Numbered from the stretch's first letter, positions 33,044 to 43,403 are shown. The stretch is 64,000 bases of DNA from Salinicoccus cyprini (GCF_007713705.1 NZ_VMSJ01000004.1:1-64000); one strand, 5' to 3'. Numbers and translations are program-made. Notes: generated by a model not told the origin, from the letters alone.

Positions 33044-33673
33044 CTATTTTGTACCGAAAAGTCTGTCTCCGGCATCGCCGAGACCTGGTACAATATAGCT
33101 TTTTTCATTGAGTTTCTCATCCAGTGCGGCGATATAGATGTCCACATCCGGGTGTGCTTCTTTCAGGACTTCAACGCCTTCAGGGGCAGCAATCAGACAG
33201 ATGAACCGTACTTTGGTCGCGCCACGTTTCTTCACTGCAGTGATGGCCTCTACCGCTGATGCACCAGTGGCGAGCATCGGGTCGATGACGAACATGTCCC
33301 TCTCCTCGATATCTCCCGGGAACTTGGCATAGTATTCGATTGCTTCAAGTGTCTCAGGATCGCGATACAGGCCGATGTGTCCGACCCGTGCTGAAGGAAT
33401 CAGTTTAAGTATGCCTTCCTGCATGCCAAGACCTGCTCTCAGAATAGGAACGATTCCAAGCTTTTTGCCACTCAGCCTCTTGGCTGTTGTGCGTGTGACC
33501 GGTGTATCCACCTCTACATCTTCCAGCGACAGATCCCGTGTGACTTCATAGGCCATGAGCATGCCTACTTCATCAACAAGCTCTCTGAATTCCTTGGTGC
33601 CCGTCTTCTCATCTCTGATGTAGCTCATCTTATGCTGGATCAGCGGGTGATCCATTACGTGTACTTTGGACAT
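33044..33673 (-). CDS. upp: Uracil phosphoribosyltransferase
   Basis: Salvages uracil to UMP. 209 residues. The PRPP-binding loop is in [16 protein letters not shown] near 130, and the C-terminus [17 protein letters not shown] is the family's uracil-binding end. GGAGGAT precedes the ATG. Between glyA and wecB as in staphylococci. Confidence 0.97.
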   Translation of the reverse strand: MSKVHVMDHPLIQHKMSYIRDEKTGTKEFRELVDEVGMLMAYEVTRDLSLEDVEVDTPVTRTTAKRLSGKKLGIVPILRAGLGMQEGILKLIPSARVGHIGLYRDPETLEAIEYYAKFPGDIEERDMFVIDPMLATGASAVEAITAVKKRGATKVRFICLIAAPEGVEVLKEAHPDVDIYIAALDEKLNEKSYIVPGLGDAGDRLFGTK

Positions 33674-33696
33674 ATTTATCCTCCAGTTCTCTCAAT

Positions 33697-33730
33697 CATG
33701 CCGAAATAAGGCAAACCCTATTCCGGCATG
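33697..33730 (-). other. Hairpin between glyA and upp
   Basis: Minus strand CATGCCGGAATA and TTATTTCGGCATG can pair around a 9-nt loop. It lies 6 nt after the glyA stop and lacks a U-tract on the minus strand, so it is more likely an mRNA stability or processing element than a full terminator. Confidence 0.55.
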
Positions 33731-33736
33731 GTCATT

Positions 33737-34972
33737 TTATTTATATAGTGGGAATTTGGACGTCAGTGCCGTCACTCTATCCTTCAGCGTTTCATACTTC
33801 GTGCCTTCTTTAATATCACTCAGTGTTTCAACAATCAGATCTGCAACTTCCTGCATCTCCTCTTCCTTGAACCCACGTGTTGTCATCGCCGGCGTGCCGA
33901 GGCGGATACCGCTTGTTACAAACGGAGATTCCTCGTCGAATGGAATGGTGTTCTTATTGCAGGTGATGCCGATTTCATCCAATGCTTCCTCTGCCTGCTT
34001 GCCTGTCAGACCGAAACTTTTCACGTCGACAAGAACGATGTGGTTTTCCGTGCCACCACTGACGATGCGGAGTCCACCTTCAGCAAGACGATCTGCAAGT
34101 ACCTGTGCATTTTTCACGACCTGTTCCTGGTACACTTTGAAATCCGGGTTCAGCGCTTCGCCGAAAGCAACAGCTTTTGCTGCGATAACATGCATAAGAG
34201 GGCCGCCCTGAATGCCTGGGAAGATGTTCTTATCCACTTTCTTGGCATGCTCCTCCTTGGTCAGGATCAGACCGCCACGTGGGCCTCTCAGCGTCTTGTG
34301 CGTTGTGGAAGTTACGAAATCGGCATAAGGTACCGGATCTGGATGCAGCCCTGCAGCAACGAGTCCGGCGATGTGTGCCATATCCACCATCAGATACGCA
34401 TCAACCGCATCAGCGATTTCACGGAACTTGCTGAAATCTATGGCCTTCGAGTACGCGCTTCCGCCTGCAACGATCATCTTCGGTTTATGCTCTTTGGCAA
34501 TATCAAGGAGATCGTCATAATCGATCACTTCATCTTCTTTGCTTACTCCATACTCGACAAAGTTGAAAAGTTTACCACTGAAGTTGACTGAACTGCCGTG
34601 TGTCAGGTGTCCGCCATGATTGAGATTCATGCCGAGAACTGTATCTCCCGGCTCCAGAACAGAGAAATAGACAGCCATATTGGCCTGTGACCCGGAATGG
34701 GGCTGGACGTTCGCATGATCCGCACCAAAAAGCTGTTTCACTCTTTCACGTGCCAGATCTTCGGCAACGTCCACATTCTCACACCCACCATAATAGCGCT
34801 TATGCGGATAGCCTTCAGCGTATTTGTTGGTAAGTATTGAACCTTGAGCCTCAAGTACTGCTTGTGATACAAAGTTCTCTGATGCGATCAGTTCGATGTT
34901 GTTGTTCTGGCGATCCAGTTCTGCTTCGATAGTTTCAAAAAGTTTAGGGTCCTGTGATTCAATAAATGACAT
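33737..34972 (-). CDS. glyA: Serine hydroxymethyltransferase
   Basis: PLP enzyme converting serine and tetrahydrofolate to glycine and 5,10-methylene-THF. The PLP lysine lies in [14 protein letters not shown] (near 226), with [11 protein letters not shown] and HIAGLVAAG upstream. 411 residues from the ATG at 34972 ([11 protein letters not shown]), which follows AAGGAG; the in-frame codon at 34993 has no ribosome site. Confidence 0.97.
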   Translation of the reverse strand: MSFIESQDPKLFETIEAELDRQNNNIELIASENFVSQAVLEAQGSILTNKYAEGYPHKRYYGGCENVDVAEDLARERVKQLFGADHANVQPHSGSQANMAVYFSVLEPGDTVLGMNLNHGGHLTHGSSVNFSGKLFNFVEYGVSKEDEVIDYDDLLDIAKEHKPKMIVAGGSAYSKAIDFSKFREIADAVDAYLMVDMAHIAGLVAAGLHPDPVPYADFVTSTTHKTLRGPRGGLILTKEEHAKKVDKNIFPGIQGGPLMHVIAAKAVAFGEALNPDFKVYQEQVVKNAQVLADRLAEGGLRIVSGGTENHIVLVDVKSFGLTGKQAEEALDEIGITCNKNTIPFDEESPFVTSGIRLGTPAMTTRGFKEEEMQEVADLIVETLSDIKEGTKYETLKDRVTALTSKFPLYK

Positions 34973-34995
34973 GTCTTCTCTCCTTGATTGCAAGT

Positions 34996-35541
34996 TTAGT
35001 ATTGTGCGCGAGGGCCGCCGATAAGTTTAGGTCTGGAATATGCGATAGTGACATTGGCTGCATTGACTGTTCTCTGCTCCACTCTGAAAGGGACTGCAAC
35101 GTGCCGGATATGCATGCCGATCAGCGTCTGTCCGATGTCGATGCCGCGGTCGGCTGCAGCATGCTCCACCACTACCGGATCATCAAGGTGATTATAGGCA
35201 TACTCGCTCAGGCTGCCTCCGGCTGTACGATGGGGCACGACGCTGACCGGCGGCAGGCCACCTGCATGTGCTGTCTTACGTTCCATGGTAACCGCACGGT
35301 TGATATGTTCGCAACCTTGGAACATGACATGCATCTGATGGCGCTCTGCGGCCTGATGGAAGGCATCGTATATCAGTTCCGCCACTTCCATCGAGCTCTG
35401 CCGACCGATGTGATGTCCCATCACTTCGGATGTGGAACAGCCGATGAGCAGCTTCTCTCCATTCCTGAAGAAATCTGCAGCTTCCAGCTGCTCAATCAAC
35501 GTGTCGAGATCACTCTTCAATCTTGCAAACTCTTTGTTCAT
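34996..35541 (-). CDS. ywlG: DUF436/TIGR01440 family protein (YwlG-like)
   Basis: 181 residues beginning [19 protein letters not shown], with [32 protein letters not shown] and [24 protein letters not shown], all typical of the family. Function unknown, though conserved next to rpiB and glyA. The ATG at 35541 follows GAGGGGGG; it overlaps the end of rpiB by 32 nt. Confidence 0.88.
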   Translation of the reverse strand: MNKEFARLKSDLDTLIEQLEAADFFRNGEKLLIGCSTSEVMGHHIGRQSSMEVAELIYDAFHQAAERHQMHVMFQGCEHINRAVTMERKTAHAGGLPPVSVVPHRTAGGSLSEYAYNHLDDPVVVEHAAADRGIDIGQTLIGMHIRHVAVPFRVEQRTVNAANVTIAYSRPKLIGGPRAQY

Positions 35542-35938
35542 GCCTGCCCCCCTCATAATCGGTCTCAAGCCAGATATCTACAATATCCTGGGCCAGACCG
35601 GGGCCGATCACCCGCTCGCCCATTGCCAGCATGTTCGAGTTGTTATGGGCTCTTGTTGCTCTTGCTGAAAAAGTGTCATGGACAAGCGCGCAGCGGATGC
35701 CCTTGACCTTGTTTGCGCTGATGCTCATTCCGATACCTGTCCCACAGACAAGAATACCGCGGTCGAATTCACCAGAAGCGACCTTCTCTGCTACAGGACG
35801 TGCATAGTCGGGATAGTCCACTGAATCAGCGGAATCGGGACCGAAATCGGTGATTTCCACACCTCTATCCTTGAGCGCCGCAACAACTGTACCTTTAAGA
35901 TTGAATCCACCATGATCAGAAGCAATAATCACTTTCAT
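35510..35938 (-). CDS. rpiB: Ribose 5-phosphate isomerase B
   Basis: Interconverts ribose and ribulose 5-phosphate. 142 residues with SDHGGFNLKG at the N-terminus and the catalytic cysteine in ILVCGTGIGMSISANKVKGIRCALVHD. ATG at 35938 (MKVIIAS) after GAGGTGA; the upstream in-frame ATG at 35998 overlaps the gap with ywlE and has no ribosome site. Confidence 0.94.
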   Translation of the reverse strand: MKVIIASDHGGFNLKGTVVAALKDRGVEITDFGPDSADSVDYPDYARPVAEKVASGEFDRGILVCGTGIGMSISANKVKGIRCALVHDTFSARATRAHNNSNMLAMGERVIGPGLAQDIVDIWLETDYEGGRHEQRVCKIEE

Positions 35939-35999
35939 AATCTTCACCTCATCTATATTATATATCAAAAGCTTACAGAGAAAAGCGGTCATAAGCAAA

Positions 36000-36413
36000 T
36001 CAGAACTTGAATTTGTCGATAAAACCTTTCAATTCGATGAAAGTGCGTTCGTAGTCCTCCATGCCACCGCCGTATGGGTCGAGAATATCCGCTTCATATC
36101 CTTCTGCAAATTCACTGATCATCCGGACATCCGCAGTTGGAAACCTTCCCATGACAGCCCGTCTGTGGGCATCGGTCATCACGAGCAGCAGCGCTTCCTT
36201 TGCATCGTCTTCTGTCAGCGGTGCGGGATCTGAAGGCATAACAAGATTTTCGCGCTCCACGATATTCTGTGAAATATGGTTGATTCCGCCCGGCTGGACC
36301 ATCAGTCCGCGGGATTCGAAAACAACATTTTCCGTGCTGAACTTCGTTCTGGCATAGCTTTCGGCCAGAGGGCTCCTGCATGTATTTCCTGTACAGACGA
36401 ATATGATCTTCAT
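36000..36413 (-). CDS. ywlE: Low-molecular-weight phosphatase, probable protein arginine phosphatase YwlE
   Basis: 137 residues. P-loop VCTGNTCRSPLAE supplies Cys7 and Arg13; the general acid is in DPYGGGMEDYERT. Thr11 at the fifth P-loop position is the residue known to steer Bacillus YwlE toward phospho-arginine instead of phospho-tyrosine. It would oppose the McsB arginine kinase, which is not in the window. Overlaps the ywlC start by 4 nt. Confidence 0.88.
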   Translation of the reverse strand: MKIIFVCTGNTCRSPLAESYARTKFSTENVVFESRGLMVQPGGINHISQNIVERENLVMPSDPAPLTEDDAKEALLLVMTDAHRRAVMGRFPTADVRMISEFAEGYEADILDPYGGGMEDYERTFIELKGFIDKFKF

Positions 36414-37456
36414 TCCGATTCTTCCTTGATGATTTCATTGCCTGTCGCCTTATGAATCCGGTTCATCAGCGCTTCGGTCTCTTCTTTTTTAGGAAAACCA
36501 TGGATATAGATCTTATCCACATCCGACTTGTCCATCTTCCTCAGTGCAGCATAAAGGTTGCGTCCAGCCTCGCGGTAGTCGTTCTCCCCCGAGCACAGGC
36601 TGATGAAATAGATGCCGTCCGGAATCAGGTTGCGTACGGATTCAGGCGCAATCACCCCCACTTTCTGGTCTTCCTCGAGTCGCAGGTGGGTGTTGTTCTT
36701 GAAGCCGCCCTCCACCACAACAAGCGGCTGATGCGGCGCATAATGCTTATACTTCATTCCTGGTGCAATCGGCCGTTCATCATCTCCATGATGCTTGCTG
36801 ACCACTTCCTTCAGCACACTTTCCAGACCCCCTTTGGTAATGCTTCCTGGTCTGGCGATACGGTAAGGAAACTGTGTACAGTCGAGCACTGTACTTTCCA
36901 GCCCGTACGTCGCGGGATCGCTTGCCACCACGCCATATACTTTGCCGTTCAAGTCGTCGATGACATGGCTGAAATCGGTGGGGGAAGGCTTGCCGCTCAG
37001 ATTGGCACTCGGTGCAGCAAGTGGAAAACCGACCTTCTCGAGTATTGCGTGGCCCACCGGATGACTCGGCATCCTGACTGCCACCGAATCCAGTTCCGCC
37101 ACAGTATTACCGGCCAGTACACTGCCTTTCAGCGGCAGAATGAATGAAATCGGTCCCGGCCAGAAATGCTTCATCAATGTCTCTACCTTGGGATCCAGCG
37201 GTTCCGTAAAATCGGCCAGCTGATCCATGCTGTGAACATGTACAATGAGGGGATTATCCCCTGGGCGGTTCTTGGCGGAAAATATCTTCTGTATCGCTTC
37301 GGGATTTCTTGCGTCACCCGCAAGACCATATACCGTTTCCGTCGGAATGCCGATGACTTCACCATATTCCAGAGCCGTCTTTATTTCATCAAGTTTCGAA
37401 GCGGTCACCTCATCTTTAAGCTGATCCGTTCTGATGTCCCAAATTTTGGTCTTCAT
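36410..37456 (-). CDS. ywlC: L-threonylcarbamoyladenylate synthase (Sua5/TsaC type)
   Basis: Makes threonylcarbamoyl-AMP for tRNA t6A37. N-terminal YrdC domain (about 15-210) with GIPTETVYGLAGDARN, KNRPGDNPLIVH and the SANLSGKPSPT loop, plus a C-terminal Sua5 domain (about 225-348). ATG at 37456 (MKTKIWDIR) after GGGAGG; it lies inside the end of prmC (41-nt overlap). Confidence 0.95.
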   Translation of the reverse strand: MKTKIWDIRTDQLKDEVTASKLDEIKTALEYGEVIGIPTETVYGLAGDARNPEAIQKIFSAKNRPGDNPLIVHVHSMDQLADFTEPLDPKVETLMKHFWPGPISFILPLKGSVLAGNTVAELDSVAVRMPSHPVGHAILEKVGFPLAAPSANLSGKPSPTDFSHVIDDLNGKVYGVVASDPATYGLESTVLDCTQFPYRIARPGSITKGGLESVLKEVVSKHHGDDERPIAPGMKYKHYAPHQPLVVVEGGFKNNTHLRLEEDQKVGVIAPESVRNLIPDGIYFISLCSGENDYREAGRNLYAALRKMDKSDVDKIYIHGFPKKEETEALMNRIHKATGNEIIKEESE

Positions 37457-38309
37457 ACTGGACCTCCCATCTGAAATGCAGTATTCTATCGTTTCCATTC
37501 ATATCCTTCTCCACTTTCGGTTCAACTCCCGGCCAGCGCTGCCTGATATATGCACGAAGCACATCAGCCTGCTTCCAGCCGATTTCAAAATAGACCGTAC
37601 CCCGCTCGTTCAGCACGCTATCCAGCTGGTCCACCATCTGTTTATAGAGGGCCAGACCGTCATCCTCAGCAAACAGGGCCAGTGCCGGCTCGTGCGCAAT
37701 GACCGACCCACCCATGTCCCCGAGTTCATCCTTTCCAATATAGGGAGGATTGGAGACGACGCAGTCCACTTTGATATTTCTTTCAACCAGTGGTTCAAAA
37801 AGATGCCCTGAAAGAAAATCAGGATTCATCCCCAGCTTCTCTGCATTCGTTCCCGCCACTCGAAGCGCCGGTTCGGAAACATCGGTCAATATTACTGTAT
37901 TGTTCTGCCAGGCGGCAGACAAAGTCAAGCCGATGGCGCCTGTACCACAGCCGATATCCACCACTGTTTTCCCCGTGTCCTGTTCCCTGGCCAGAACAAT
38001 TTCCACAAGCTCCTCCGTTTCATTGCGCGGAATCAGCGTGTCCTCAGTAACAGTGAATTTCTCGCCGTAAAACCAGGCATGCCCGACAACGTACTGATAG
38101 GGTTCACCTTCTGATATACGCCTGATTGCCGCCTCATACCGTGCTCTATCCAGAGCAGGCACTTCTTTGTCGCCGTCCAATAGGAAGCGGGTCATATTCA
38201 TTTCAAAAAGGTCTTCCAGCAGCAGGGTTGCCGGCTGGATTTCTCCCCCTGATACGCTTAAAGAGGCTTTCGCCTCTTTAACCATCTCTCTATAGCTATA
38301 GGGATGCAT
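37416..38309 (-). CDS. prmC: Release factor glutamine methyltransferase
   Basis: Methylates the GGQ glutamine of release factors. 297 residues. SAM site [16 protein letters not shown] (near 117) and the substrate motif NPPYIG (near 190) are clear. It overlaps prfA by 14 nt, so enzyme and substrate are coupled, a common arrangement. Confidence 0.95.
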   Translation of the reverse strand: MHPYSYREMVKEAKASLSVSGGEIQPATLLLEDLFEMNMTRFLLDGDKEVPALDRARYEAAIRRISEGEPYQYVVGHAWFYGEKFTVTEDTLIPRNETEELVEIVLAREQDTGKTVVDIGCGTGAIGLTLSAAWQNNTVILTDVSEPALRVAGTNAEKLGMNPDFLSGHLFEPLVERNIKVDCVVSNPPYIGKDELGDMGGSVIAHEPALALFAEDDGLALYKQMVDQLDSVLNERGTVYFEIGWKQADVLRAYIRQRWPGVEPKVEKDMNGNDRILHFRWEVQYEDQNLGHQNGSA

Positions 38310-39375
38310 TGTTCAGTTCTTCCAGTTTGCTCGTCTGCTCCTCGATTGTCAGTGCCTCGATGACTTCATCGAGTTTTCCTTCAATGATCTGGTCAAGCTT
38401 CTGGATGGTCAGGCCGATACGGTGATCGGTCACACGATTCTGAGGATAGTTGTAGGTTCTGATCCTTTCGGAGCGGTCACCGGTGCCGACTGCGCTTTTA
38501 CGCTTCTCGGCATATTCCGCTGTGGCTTCCTGCAGCATCATGTCATAGACACGTGCCTTCAGAACCTTCATTGCACGCTCACGGTTCTTGATCTGTGACT
38601 TTTCGTCCTGTGAAGTTACAACAACACCTGACGGCAGGTGGGTGATACGGACTGCAGAGTCGGTAGTATTGACGTGCTGTCCCCCTGCCCCACTTGAACG
38701 GTAGGTATCTATTTTGATATCTTCATTGCGGATATCAACCTCCACATCCTCCACTTCAGGCAGTACCGCCACTGTTGCAGTGGATGTGTGTATCCGGCCA
38801 CCGGATTCCGTTTCTGGAACACGCTGGACACGGTGGGCGCCGTTTTCGAACTTCAATTTCGAGAATGCCCCTTCACCCTGGACCAGGAAACTGATTTCCT
38901 TATAGCCGCCATGGTCGTTGGCATTGGCTTCCACAACTTCTATCTTCCAGCCACTCTCTTCTGCATAGCGCGAGTACATTCTGAACAGGTTGCCGGCAAA
39001 GATCTGTGCTTCATCGCCACCCGCTGCTCCTCTGATCTCCACGATGACGTTCTTGTCGTCATTCGGATCTTTTGGAATCAGGAGGAATTTCAACTGGTCC
39101 TCAAGCGCCGGAATCGCCTTCTCGGACTCGGAGATCTCTTCTTTGATCATCTCAAGCATTTCCTTATCATCCGTTTCCTTCATCATTGCCCGGGACTCTT
39201 CGATCGTCTCCTTGTGCTGCTTGTATTCCCTGAAGACTTCCACTGTCTTCTGGAGATCGCTCTGCTCCTTGGAATATGTCCGCAGCTTGTCGGAATCGCT
39301 GACAACATCCGGGTCGCTCAGCAGTTCGTTCAGCTGTTCATAGCGATTTTCAATTATTTCAAGTTGATCAAACAT
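38296..39375 (-). CDS. prfA: Peptide chain release factor 1
   Basis: Recognises UAA and UAG stop codons. 359 residues. The peptidyl-transferase loop GGQ is in [20 protein letters not shown] (near 235); N-terminal helical domain 1 and the [15 protein letters not shown] region follow family expectations. First gene of the prfA-prmC-ywlC-ywlE set. Confidence 0.97.
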   Translation of the reverse strand: MFDQLEIIENRYEQLNELLSDPDVVSDSDKLRTYSKEQSDLQKTVEVFREYKQHKETIEESRAMMKETDDKEMLEMIKEEISESEKAIPALEDQLKFLLIPKDPNDDKNVIVEIRGAAGGDEAQIFAGNLFRMYSRYAEESGWKIEVVEANANDHGGYKEISFLVQGEGAFSKLKFENGAHRVQRVPETESGGRIHTSTATVAVLPEVEDVEVDIRNEDIKIDTYRSSGAGGQHVNTTDSAVRITHLPSGVVVTSQDEKSQIKNRERAMKVLKARVYDMMLQEATAEYAEKRKSAVGTGDRSERIRTYNYPQNRVTDHRIGLTIQKLDQIIEGKLDEVIEALTIEEQTSKLEELNNASL

Positions 39376-39429
39376 ATAATTTCACCTTTTCATCTCTTTA
39401 ATCTCATCAATTATACCATATCTGGACAT

Positions 39430-39465
39430 AAAAAAACTGTACTGGAGTAAGACTCCAGTACAGTT
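39430..39465 (-). terminator. Terminator of rpmE
   Basis: Minus strand AACTGTACTGGAG-TCTTA-CTCCAGTACAGTT followed by TTTTT, just after the rpmE stop codon. Confidence 0.93.
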
Positions 39466-39473
39466 GATCTCTA

Positions 39474-39689
39474 TTATTCGTTTGCGCTTTTGAAACCGAA
39501 TTTTTTGTTGAACTTTTCAATACGGCCATCTGCAGAAGCGAATTTCTGACGTCCAGTGTAGAATGGGTGGCACTCAGAGCAGACCTCTACTCTGATGTCT
39601 TCATTGTTTACTGAACCTGTTTGGAATTCGTTGCCGCAAGAGCACACTACGTTTACCTTGTTGTATTCCGGGTGAATTGCTTGTTTCAT
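39474..39689 (-). CDS. rpmE: Ribosomal protein L31, zinc-binding type A
   Basis: 71 residues with Cys16, Cys18, Cys37 and Cys40 (VCSCGNEF and [15 protein letters not shown]), the zinc ribbon of Bacillus RpmE. S. aureus has the cysteine-free type B protein (rpmE2) at this locus, so this window differs from true Staphylococcus here. A zinc-free paralogue elsewhere is possible but unseen. AAGGAG precedes the ATG. Confidence 0.96.
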   Translation of the reverse strand: MKQAIHPEYNKVNVVCSCGNEFQTGSVNNEDIRVEVCSECHPFYTGRQKFASADGRIEKFNKKFGFKSANE

Positions 39690-39763
39690 TTATTTACATC
39701 TCCTTTGCCCTGAACCATCTGGCACAGAGTTTATTAGTGGGGTTTCCACTTCGATACTTATAT

Positions 39764-39792
39764 ATTATACATGATCTCCCTTAAAAAATCAA
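39764..39792 (-). promoter_or_regulatory. Promoter and 5' leader of rpmE
   Basis: Minus strand TTGATT (39787-39792), 17 nt, TATAAT (39764-39769). The following leader of about 65 nt contains a GTGG-AAACC-CCAC hairpin and a CTGTGCC...GGGCA element before the ribosome site, which could be a ribosomal-protein autoregulatory structure like known rpmE leaders. Confidence 0.7.
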
Positions 39793-39806
39793 GGGGTGAT
39801 GCTCGA

Positions 39807-41123
39807 TCAGATTACCGGACGGCCTGTCGACTGTGAGGACAGCATCCGCTGCCTCAGCACGTCGAAAAATTCTTCATTCGTCTTTGTCTGCTTCAATATT
39901 TTAAGGAACCGTTCCGTAAAGTCAGGGGCATCCGTGAAAAGATTTCTCAGCTGCCATAGGACATCGAGTTCCCGCTTATCGAGCAGCAGCTCCTCTTTTC
40001 TTGTACTTGAACGCCTGATATCGATTGCCGGATAGATTCTACGCTCGCTCAAGTGGCGGTCGAGATGCAATTCCATGTTGCCTGTTCCCTTGAATTCCTC
40101 ATAGATGACATCATCCATGCGACTACCGGTATCCACCAGCGCAGTCGAAAGGATTGTCAGACTTCCGCCCGCCTCTATGTTTCTGGCAGCACCGAAGAAA
40201 TGCTTCGGTCTATGCAGACTTGCCGGATCGAGACCACCTGATAATGTACGGCCGCTTGGCGGGATGACCAGGTTGTATGCACGTGCCAGTCGCGTAATGG
40301 AATCCATCAGTATGATGACGTCCTCGCCCATCTCAACGAGACGCTTCGATCGTTCGAGAAGCAGTTCGGCAACTTTGACGTGATGTTCGGGCGGTTCATC
40401 GAAAGTCGAGTGGACCACTTCTGCATCCTCGACGGAACGTTCAAGGTCTGTCACCTCTTCCGGGCGTTCACCGATAAGCAGAATGAACAGTTTCGTATCA
40501 GGGTGGTTCTCGGTCATCGCATTTGCGATTTCCTTCAGGAGAGAAGTCTTTCCGGCTTTCGGCGGCGCGACAATCATGCCCCGCTGCCCGAAACCGATCG
40601 GCGTCACAAGATCCATGATCCGTGTGGACAGATCCGTCGGCCTGTTCTCAAGCTTGATACGTTCTTCAGGATACAGGGGTGTCAGTGCCTGGAAGTGCGG
40701 ACGCTTTTTGACCTGTTCGGCATTCTGATCATTGATGAAATCCACCTGGAGCAGGCCGTAGTATTTTTCATTTTCTTTGGGACGGCGTACTTTTCCGGTA
40801 ACCTTATCCCCTTTTTTCAGTTCGAATCTTCTGATCTGGGAAGCGGATATGTAGATGTCCTTTTCCCCTTTGGAAAAGTTGACCGTACGCAGAAATCCAT
40901 ACCCATCGGCTTGGATGTCATCCAGGACACCTTCCATATAGTAGTTGCCGTCCTTTTCCATCTGCGCCTCCATTATGGCCAGGACAAGTTCTTTTTTATT
41001 CAGACGGCTATAGTTGGAAAGACCGAGCTCTTTTGCCCGTACAGTCAGTTCCTTGGTGTTGTTCTTCTTATAGAGTGCATCAAAGGATTCATACTTCAGT
41101 TCCTTGGAATCTCTTTCAGCCAT
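39807..41123 (-). CDS. rho: Transcription termination factor Rho
   Basis: Hexameric RNA helicase that ends transcripts. 438 residues: N-terminal helical and cold-shock RNA-binding domains (YGFLRTVNFSKGEKDIYISASQIRRF), Walker A VAPPKAGKTSLLKE (near 190), Walker B VIILMDSITRLARAYN, and the Q/R-loop region HLDRHLSERRIYPAIDI. About 15 extra N-terminal residues lack similarity. The C-rich leader upstream suggests autogenous control. Confidence 0.96.
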   Translation of the reverse strand: MAERDSKELKYESFDALYKKNNTKELTVRAKELGLSNYSRLNKKELVLAIMEAQMEKDGNYYMEGVLDDIQADGYGFLRTVNFSKGEKDIYISASQIRRFELKKGDKVTGKVRRPKENEKYYGLLQVDFINDQNAEQVKKRPHFQALTPLYPEERIKLENRPTDLSTRIMDLVTPIGFGQRGMIVAPPKAGKTSLLKEIANAMTENHPDTKLFILLIGERPEEVTDLERSVEDAEVVHSTFDEPPEHHVKVAELLLERSKRLVEMGEDVIILMDSITRLARAYNLVIPPSGRTLSGGLDPASLHRPKHFFGAARNIEAGGSLTILSTALVDTGSRMDDVIYEEFKGTGNMELHLDRHLSERRIYPAIDIRRSSTRKEELLLDKRELDVLWQLRNLFTDAPDFTERFLKILKQTKTNEEFFDVLRQRMLSSQSTGRPVI

Positions 41124-41158
41124 ACTTTCACTTCGCTTTCATGTATTGAAGTCTTGAT

Positions 41159-41199
41159 ACAAGGGAGGTACAGGGGAAGGCAGTGGGGTGGGGCTTTGA
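41159..41199 (-). promoter_or_regulatory. C-rich, G-poor rho leader (rut-like)
   Basis: Read on the minus strand this 41-nt stretch holds about 21 C and 5 G (for example GCCCCACCCCACTGCCTTCC), the composition of a Rho utilisation site, about 35 nt before the rho start codon. rho is autoregulated through its leader in other bacteria; the mechanism here is inferred. Confidence 0.5.
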
Positions 41200-41268
41200 C
41201 CATTCCATATTCTACACCATTGCTTCATAAAAATAAAGTTGATCCAGAAAAGGAAATGACTGCAAGCA

Positions 41269-41304
41269 AAAAGCAAACTCGGACTGCATATGCAGTCCGA
41301 GTTC
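41269..41304 (-). terminator. Terminator of the tal-murZ unit
   Basis: Palindrome AACTCGGACTGCA/TGCAGTCCGAGTT followed on the minus strand by TGCTTTTTGC, right after the murZ stop codon. Confidence 0.85.
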
Positions 41305-41312
41305 TACTGGAT

Positions 41313-42581
41313 TCAGTCCTCTTCTGTCTCCTCACGCCATATGTCAGCGCCGAGATGCGCCAGTTTTTTGACGATATCCGTATAGCCCCGGTCGATATGA
41401 TTGACGTTATGGATGGTCGTTACCCCTTCTGCCGTCAGACCGGATATCAATAGACAGGCACCTGCCCTGAGATCACTCGCATAGACATGTGTGCCTTTGA
41501 GCTGCGAAGGGAAGATGAGCGCCGATCCGCTATTCTGCTCGATCTTGGCATCCATCCTCACGAGTTCATCCACATGCCTGAAGCGCGCAGGATAGATTGT
41601 TTCGGTGATTTTGCTGACACCGTCCGCCTTGAAAAGGAGCGGGGTCAACGGCTGCTGCAGATCCGTCGCGAAACCTGGATAGACTTGCGTCTTCACAGAG
41701 ATCGGACGGTAGATTTCAGGTTTTGTAATGGTCGCCCAGTCATCGCCGACCTCGATCTCCACACCCAGTTCCTCAAGTTTCGCAGTGAGTGATTCCATAT
41801 GGGTCGGGATGATGTTGCGCACCGTGAAATTCTCACCGACCGCGGCGCCGGTGATCATATAGGTACCCGCTTCAATGCGGTCCGGAATGATATTGTGCCT
41901 TGTACCGTGAAGGTTTTTCACGCCATTGACTTTGATCGTATCCGTACCGGCACCTCGTATATCAGCGCCCATGTTGTTGAGCAGTGAAGCGACATCCACC
42001 ACTTCAGGCTCCTTCGCCACATTTTCAAGAATGGTCCTGCCTTCCGCACAGCTCGCCGCAATCATCAGATTGATTGTCGCGCCTACCGATACGACATCAA
42101 AGAAGATTTTGGCGCCTTTCAGTTCATCTGCAATCAGATACATTGCACCATGTTCGTTCGTCACCTTTGCACCCAGTGCTTCAAAGCCTTTGATGTGCTG
42201 ATCGATCGGCCGTGGGCCGAGTGGACATCCACCAGGCAGACCGATGACACATTTCTTGAAGCGTGCCAGCATTGCACCCATCATATAGTAGGAGGCACGC
42301 AATGACTGCACTTTAGTATTCGGCAACGGCATGTTCTCAGCACCTTCAGCATTGATCTTCAATGTCGTGCCGTCCAGTTCGGTTCCTATATTAAGGTCAT
42401 TCAGAAGACTCATCAATGTTTTGACGTCTGAAATTTCCGGGAGCCCTTCCAGTATGACTTCGCCTTCAGAGGCCATCAGGGACGCAGGAATCAGGGCAAC
42501 TGCACTGTTTTTGGCCCCGCTGATCTCAACTTCGCCGGTCAGTGCCCTGCCGCCTCTGACTTTGATTACTTCTTTACTCAT
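41313..42581 (-). CDS. murZ: UDP-GlcNAc 1-carboxyvinyltransferase, second copy
   Basis: 422 residues, same reaction as MurA at 23267. The active-site cysteine is in [18 protein letters not shown], so it should be fosfomycin-sensitive. [14 protein letters not shown] and [16 protein letters not shown] are the other family segments. Two MurA paralogues are usual in low-GC Gram-positives. It follows tal by 27 nt in the same direction. Confidence 0.95.
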   Translation of the reverse strand: MSKEVIKVRGGRALTGEVEISGAKNSAVALIPASLMASEGEVILEGLPEISDVKTLMSLLNDLNIGTELDGTTLKINAEGAENMPLPNTKVQSLRASYYMMGAMLARFKKCVIGLPGGCPLGPRPIDQHIKGFEALGAKVTNEHGAMYLIADELKGAKIFFDVVSVGATINLMIAASCAEGRTILENVAKEPEVVDVASLLNNMGADIRGAGTDTIKVNGVKNLHGTRHNIIPDRIEAGTYMITGAAVGENFTVRNIIPTHMESLTAKLEELGVEIEVGDDWATITKPEIYRPISVKTQVYPGFATDLQQPLTPLLFKADGVSKITETIYPARFRHVDELVRMDAKIEQNSGSALIFPSQLKGTHVYASDLRAGACLLISGLTAEGVTTIHNVNHIDRGYTDIVKKLAHLGADIWREETEED

Positions 42582-42608
42582 AATTCTTCTCCTTATATGG
42601 CAGACCGC

Positions 42609-43259
42609 CTACTGGTCCTTTATACTGTTCCAGTCTTCCAGGAACTTTTCGATCCCCTTCTCAGTCAGAGGATGCTGTGTGAGCTTCTTCAGGACTTTGT
42701 ATGGAATCGTAGCGATATGCGCACCTGCAGTGGCTGCACCATGCACATGCGCTTCATTTCTGATGGAAGCAGCAATGATTTCCGTATCGATATCATGAAC
42801 AGTGAAAATGTGGTAAATATCATCGATCAGATCCATGCCGACAAGTCCGATATCATCGAGTCTGCCGATGAATGGAGAGACGTACGTCGCACCTGAACGC
42901 GCTGCTGTAAGCGCCTGTACTGTATTGAATATGAGTGTCACATTCGTCTTGATGCCTTCAGAAGACAGTACTCTGACAGCTTTCATTCCCTCTTCCGTCA
43001 TCGGAATCTTGACGACGATATGCTCATGAAGCTTAGCCAGTTCGCGGCCTTCCTCGATCATGCCTTCTGCATCCAGGGAAATGACCTCACCACTTACAGG
43101 ACCGCCGACCAGTTCACATATTTCAACGAGACGATCGTGGAAGGAAATGCCTTTCTCTTTCGCAACGAGCGAAGGGTTGGTTGTGACACCAGCAAGTACA
43201 CCCCACTCATTGATTTCTCTTATTTCATCCATATTCGCTGTATCAATAAAATATTTCAT
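42609..43259 (-). CDS. tal: Transaldolase, small type (TalC/Fsa family)
   Basis: 216 residues starting [16 protein letters not shown] with [12 protein letters not shown], the Schiff-base lysine in [12 protein letters not shown], and [33 protein letters not shown]. This is the short transaldolase found between murZ and fba in Bacillus (ywjH); it is not at this locus in S. aureus. Transaldolase versus fructose-6-phosphate aldolase activity cannot be settled from the sequence. Confidence 0.92.
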   Translation of the reverse strand: MKYFIDTANMDEIREINEWGVLAGVTTNPSLVAKEKGISFHDRLVEICELVGGPVSGEVISLDAEGMIEEGRELAKLHEHIVVKIPMTEEGMKAVRVLSSEGIKTNVTLIFNTVQALTAARSGATYVSPFIGRLDDIGLVGMDLIDDIYHIFTVHDIDTEIIAASIRNEAHVHGAATAGAHIATIPYKVLKKLTQHPLTEKGIEKFLEDWNSIKDQ

Positions 43260-43293
43260 GGAAACAATGCACCTCCGATTAGATTGTTATTTC

Positions 43294-43323
43294 ATTATAG
43301 GATACTCCTTGCCGACTCGGCAA
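43294..43323 (-). promoter_or_regulatory. tal promoter with a 15-bp palindromic operator
   Basis: Minus strand TTGCCG (43318-43323), 18 nt, TATAAT (43294-43299). The -35 hexamer is part of a perfect 7-1-7 palindrome TTGCCGAGTCGGCAA (43309-43323), placed where a repressor would block polymerase. Confidence 0.6.
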
Positions 43324-43375
43324 TGAATATTGCACTTTATCAAACTTTATACATTTTTGCTGCATTAATCAAATA

Positions 43376-43403
43376 AAAGCCATCCCGAATGGGACGGCTT
43401 TCC
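43376..43403 (-). terminator. Terminator of fba
   Basis: Minus strand AAAGCCGTCCC-ATTC-GGGATGGCTTT followed by a T/A tract, directly after the fba stop codon. Confidence 0.9.

Noticed and set aside
33697-33730. Rho-independent terminator of glyA
   Set aside because: The stem is good but no U-tract follows on the transcribed strand, and upp begins shortly after; kept only as an mRNA hairpin.
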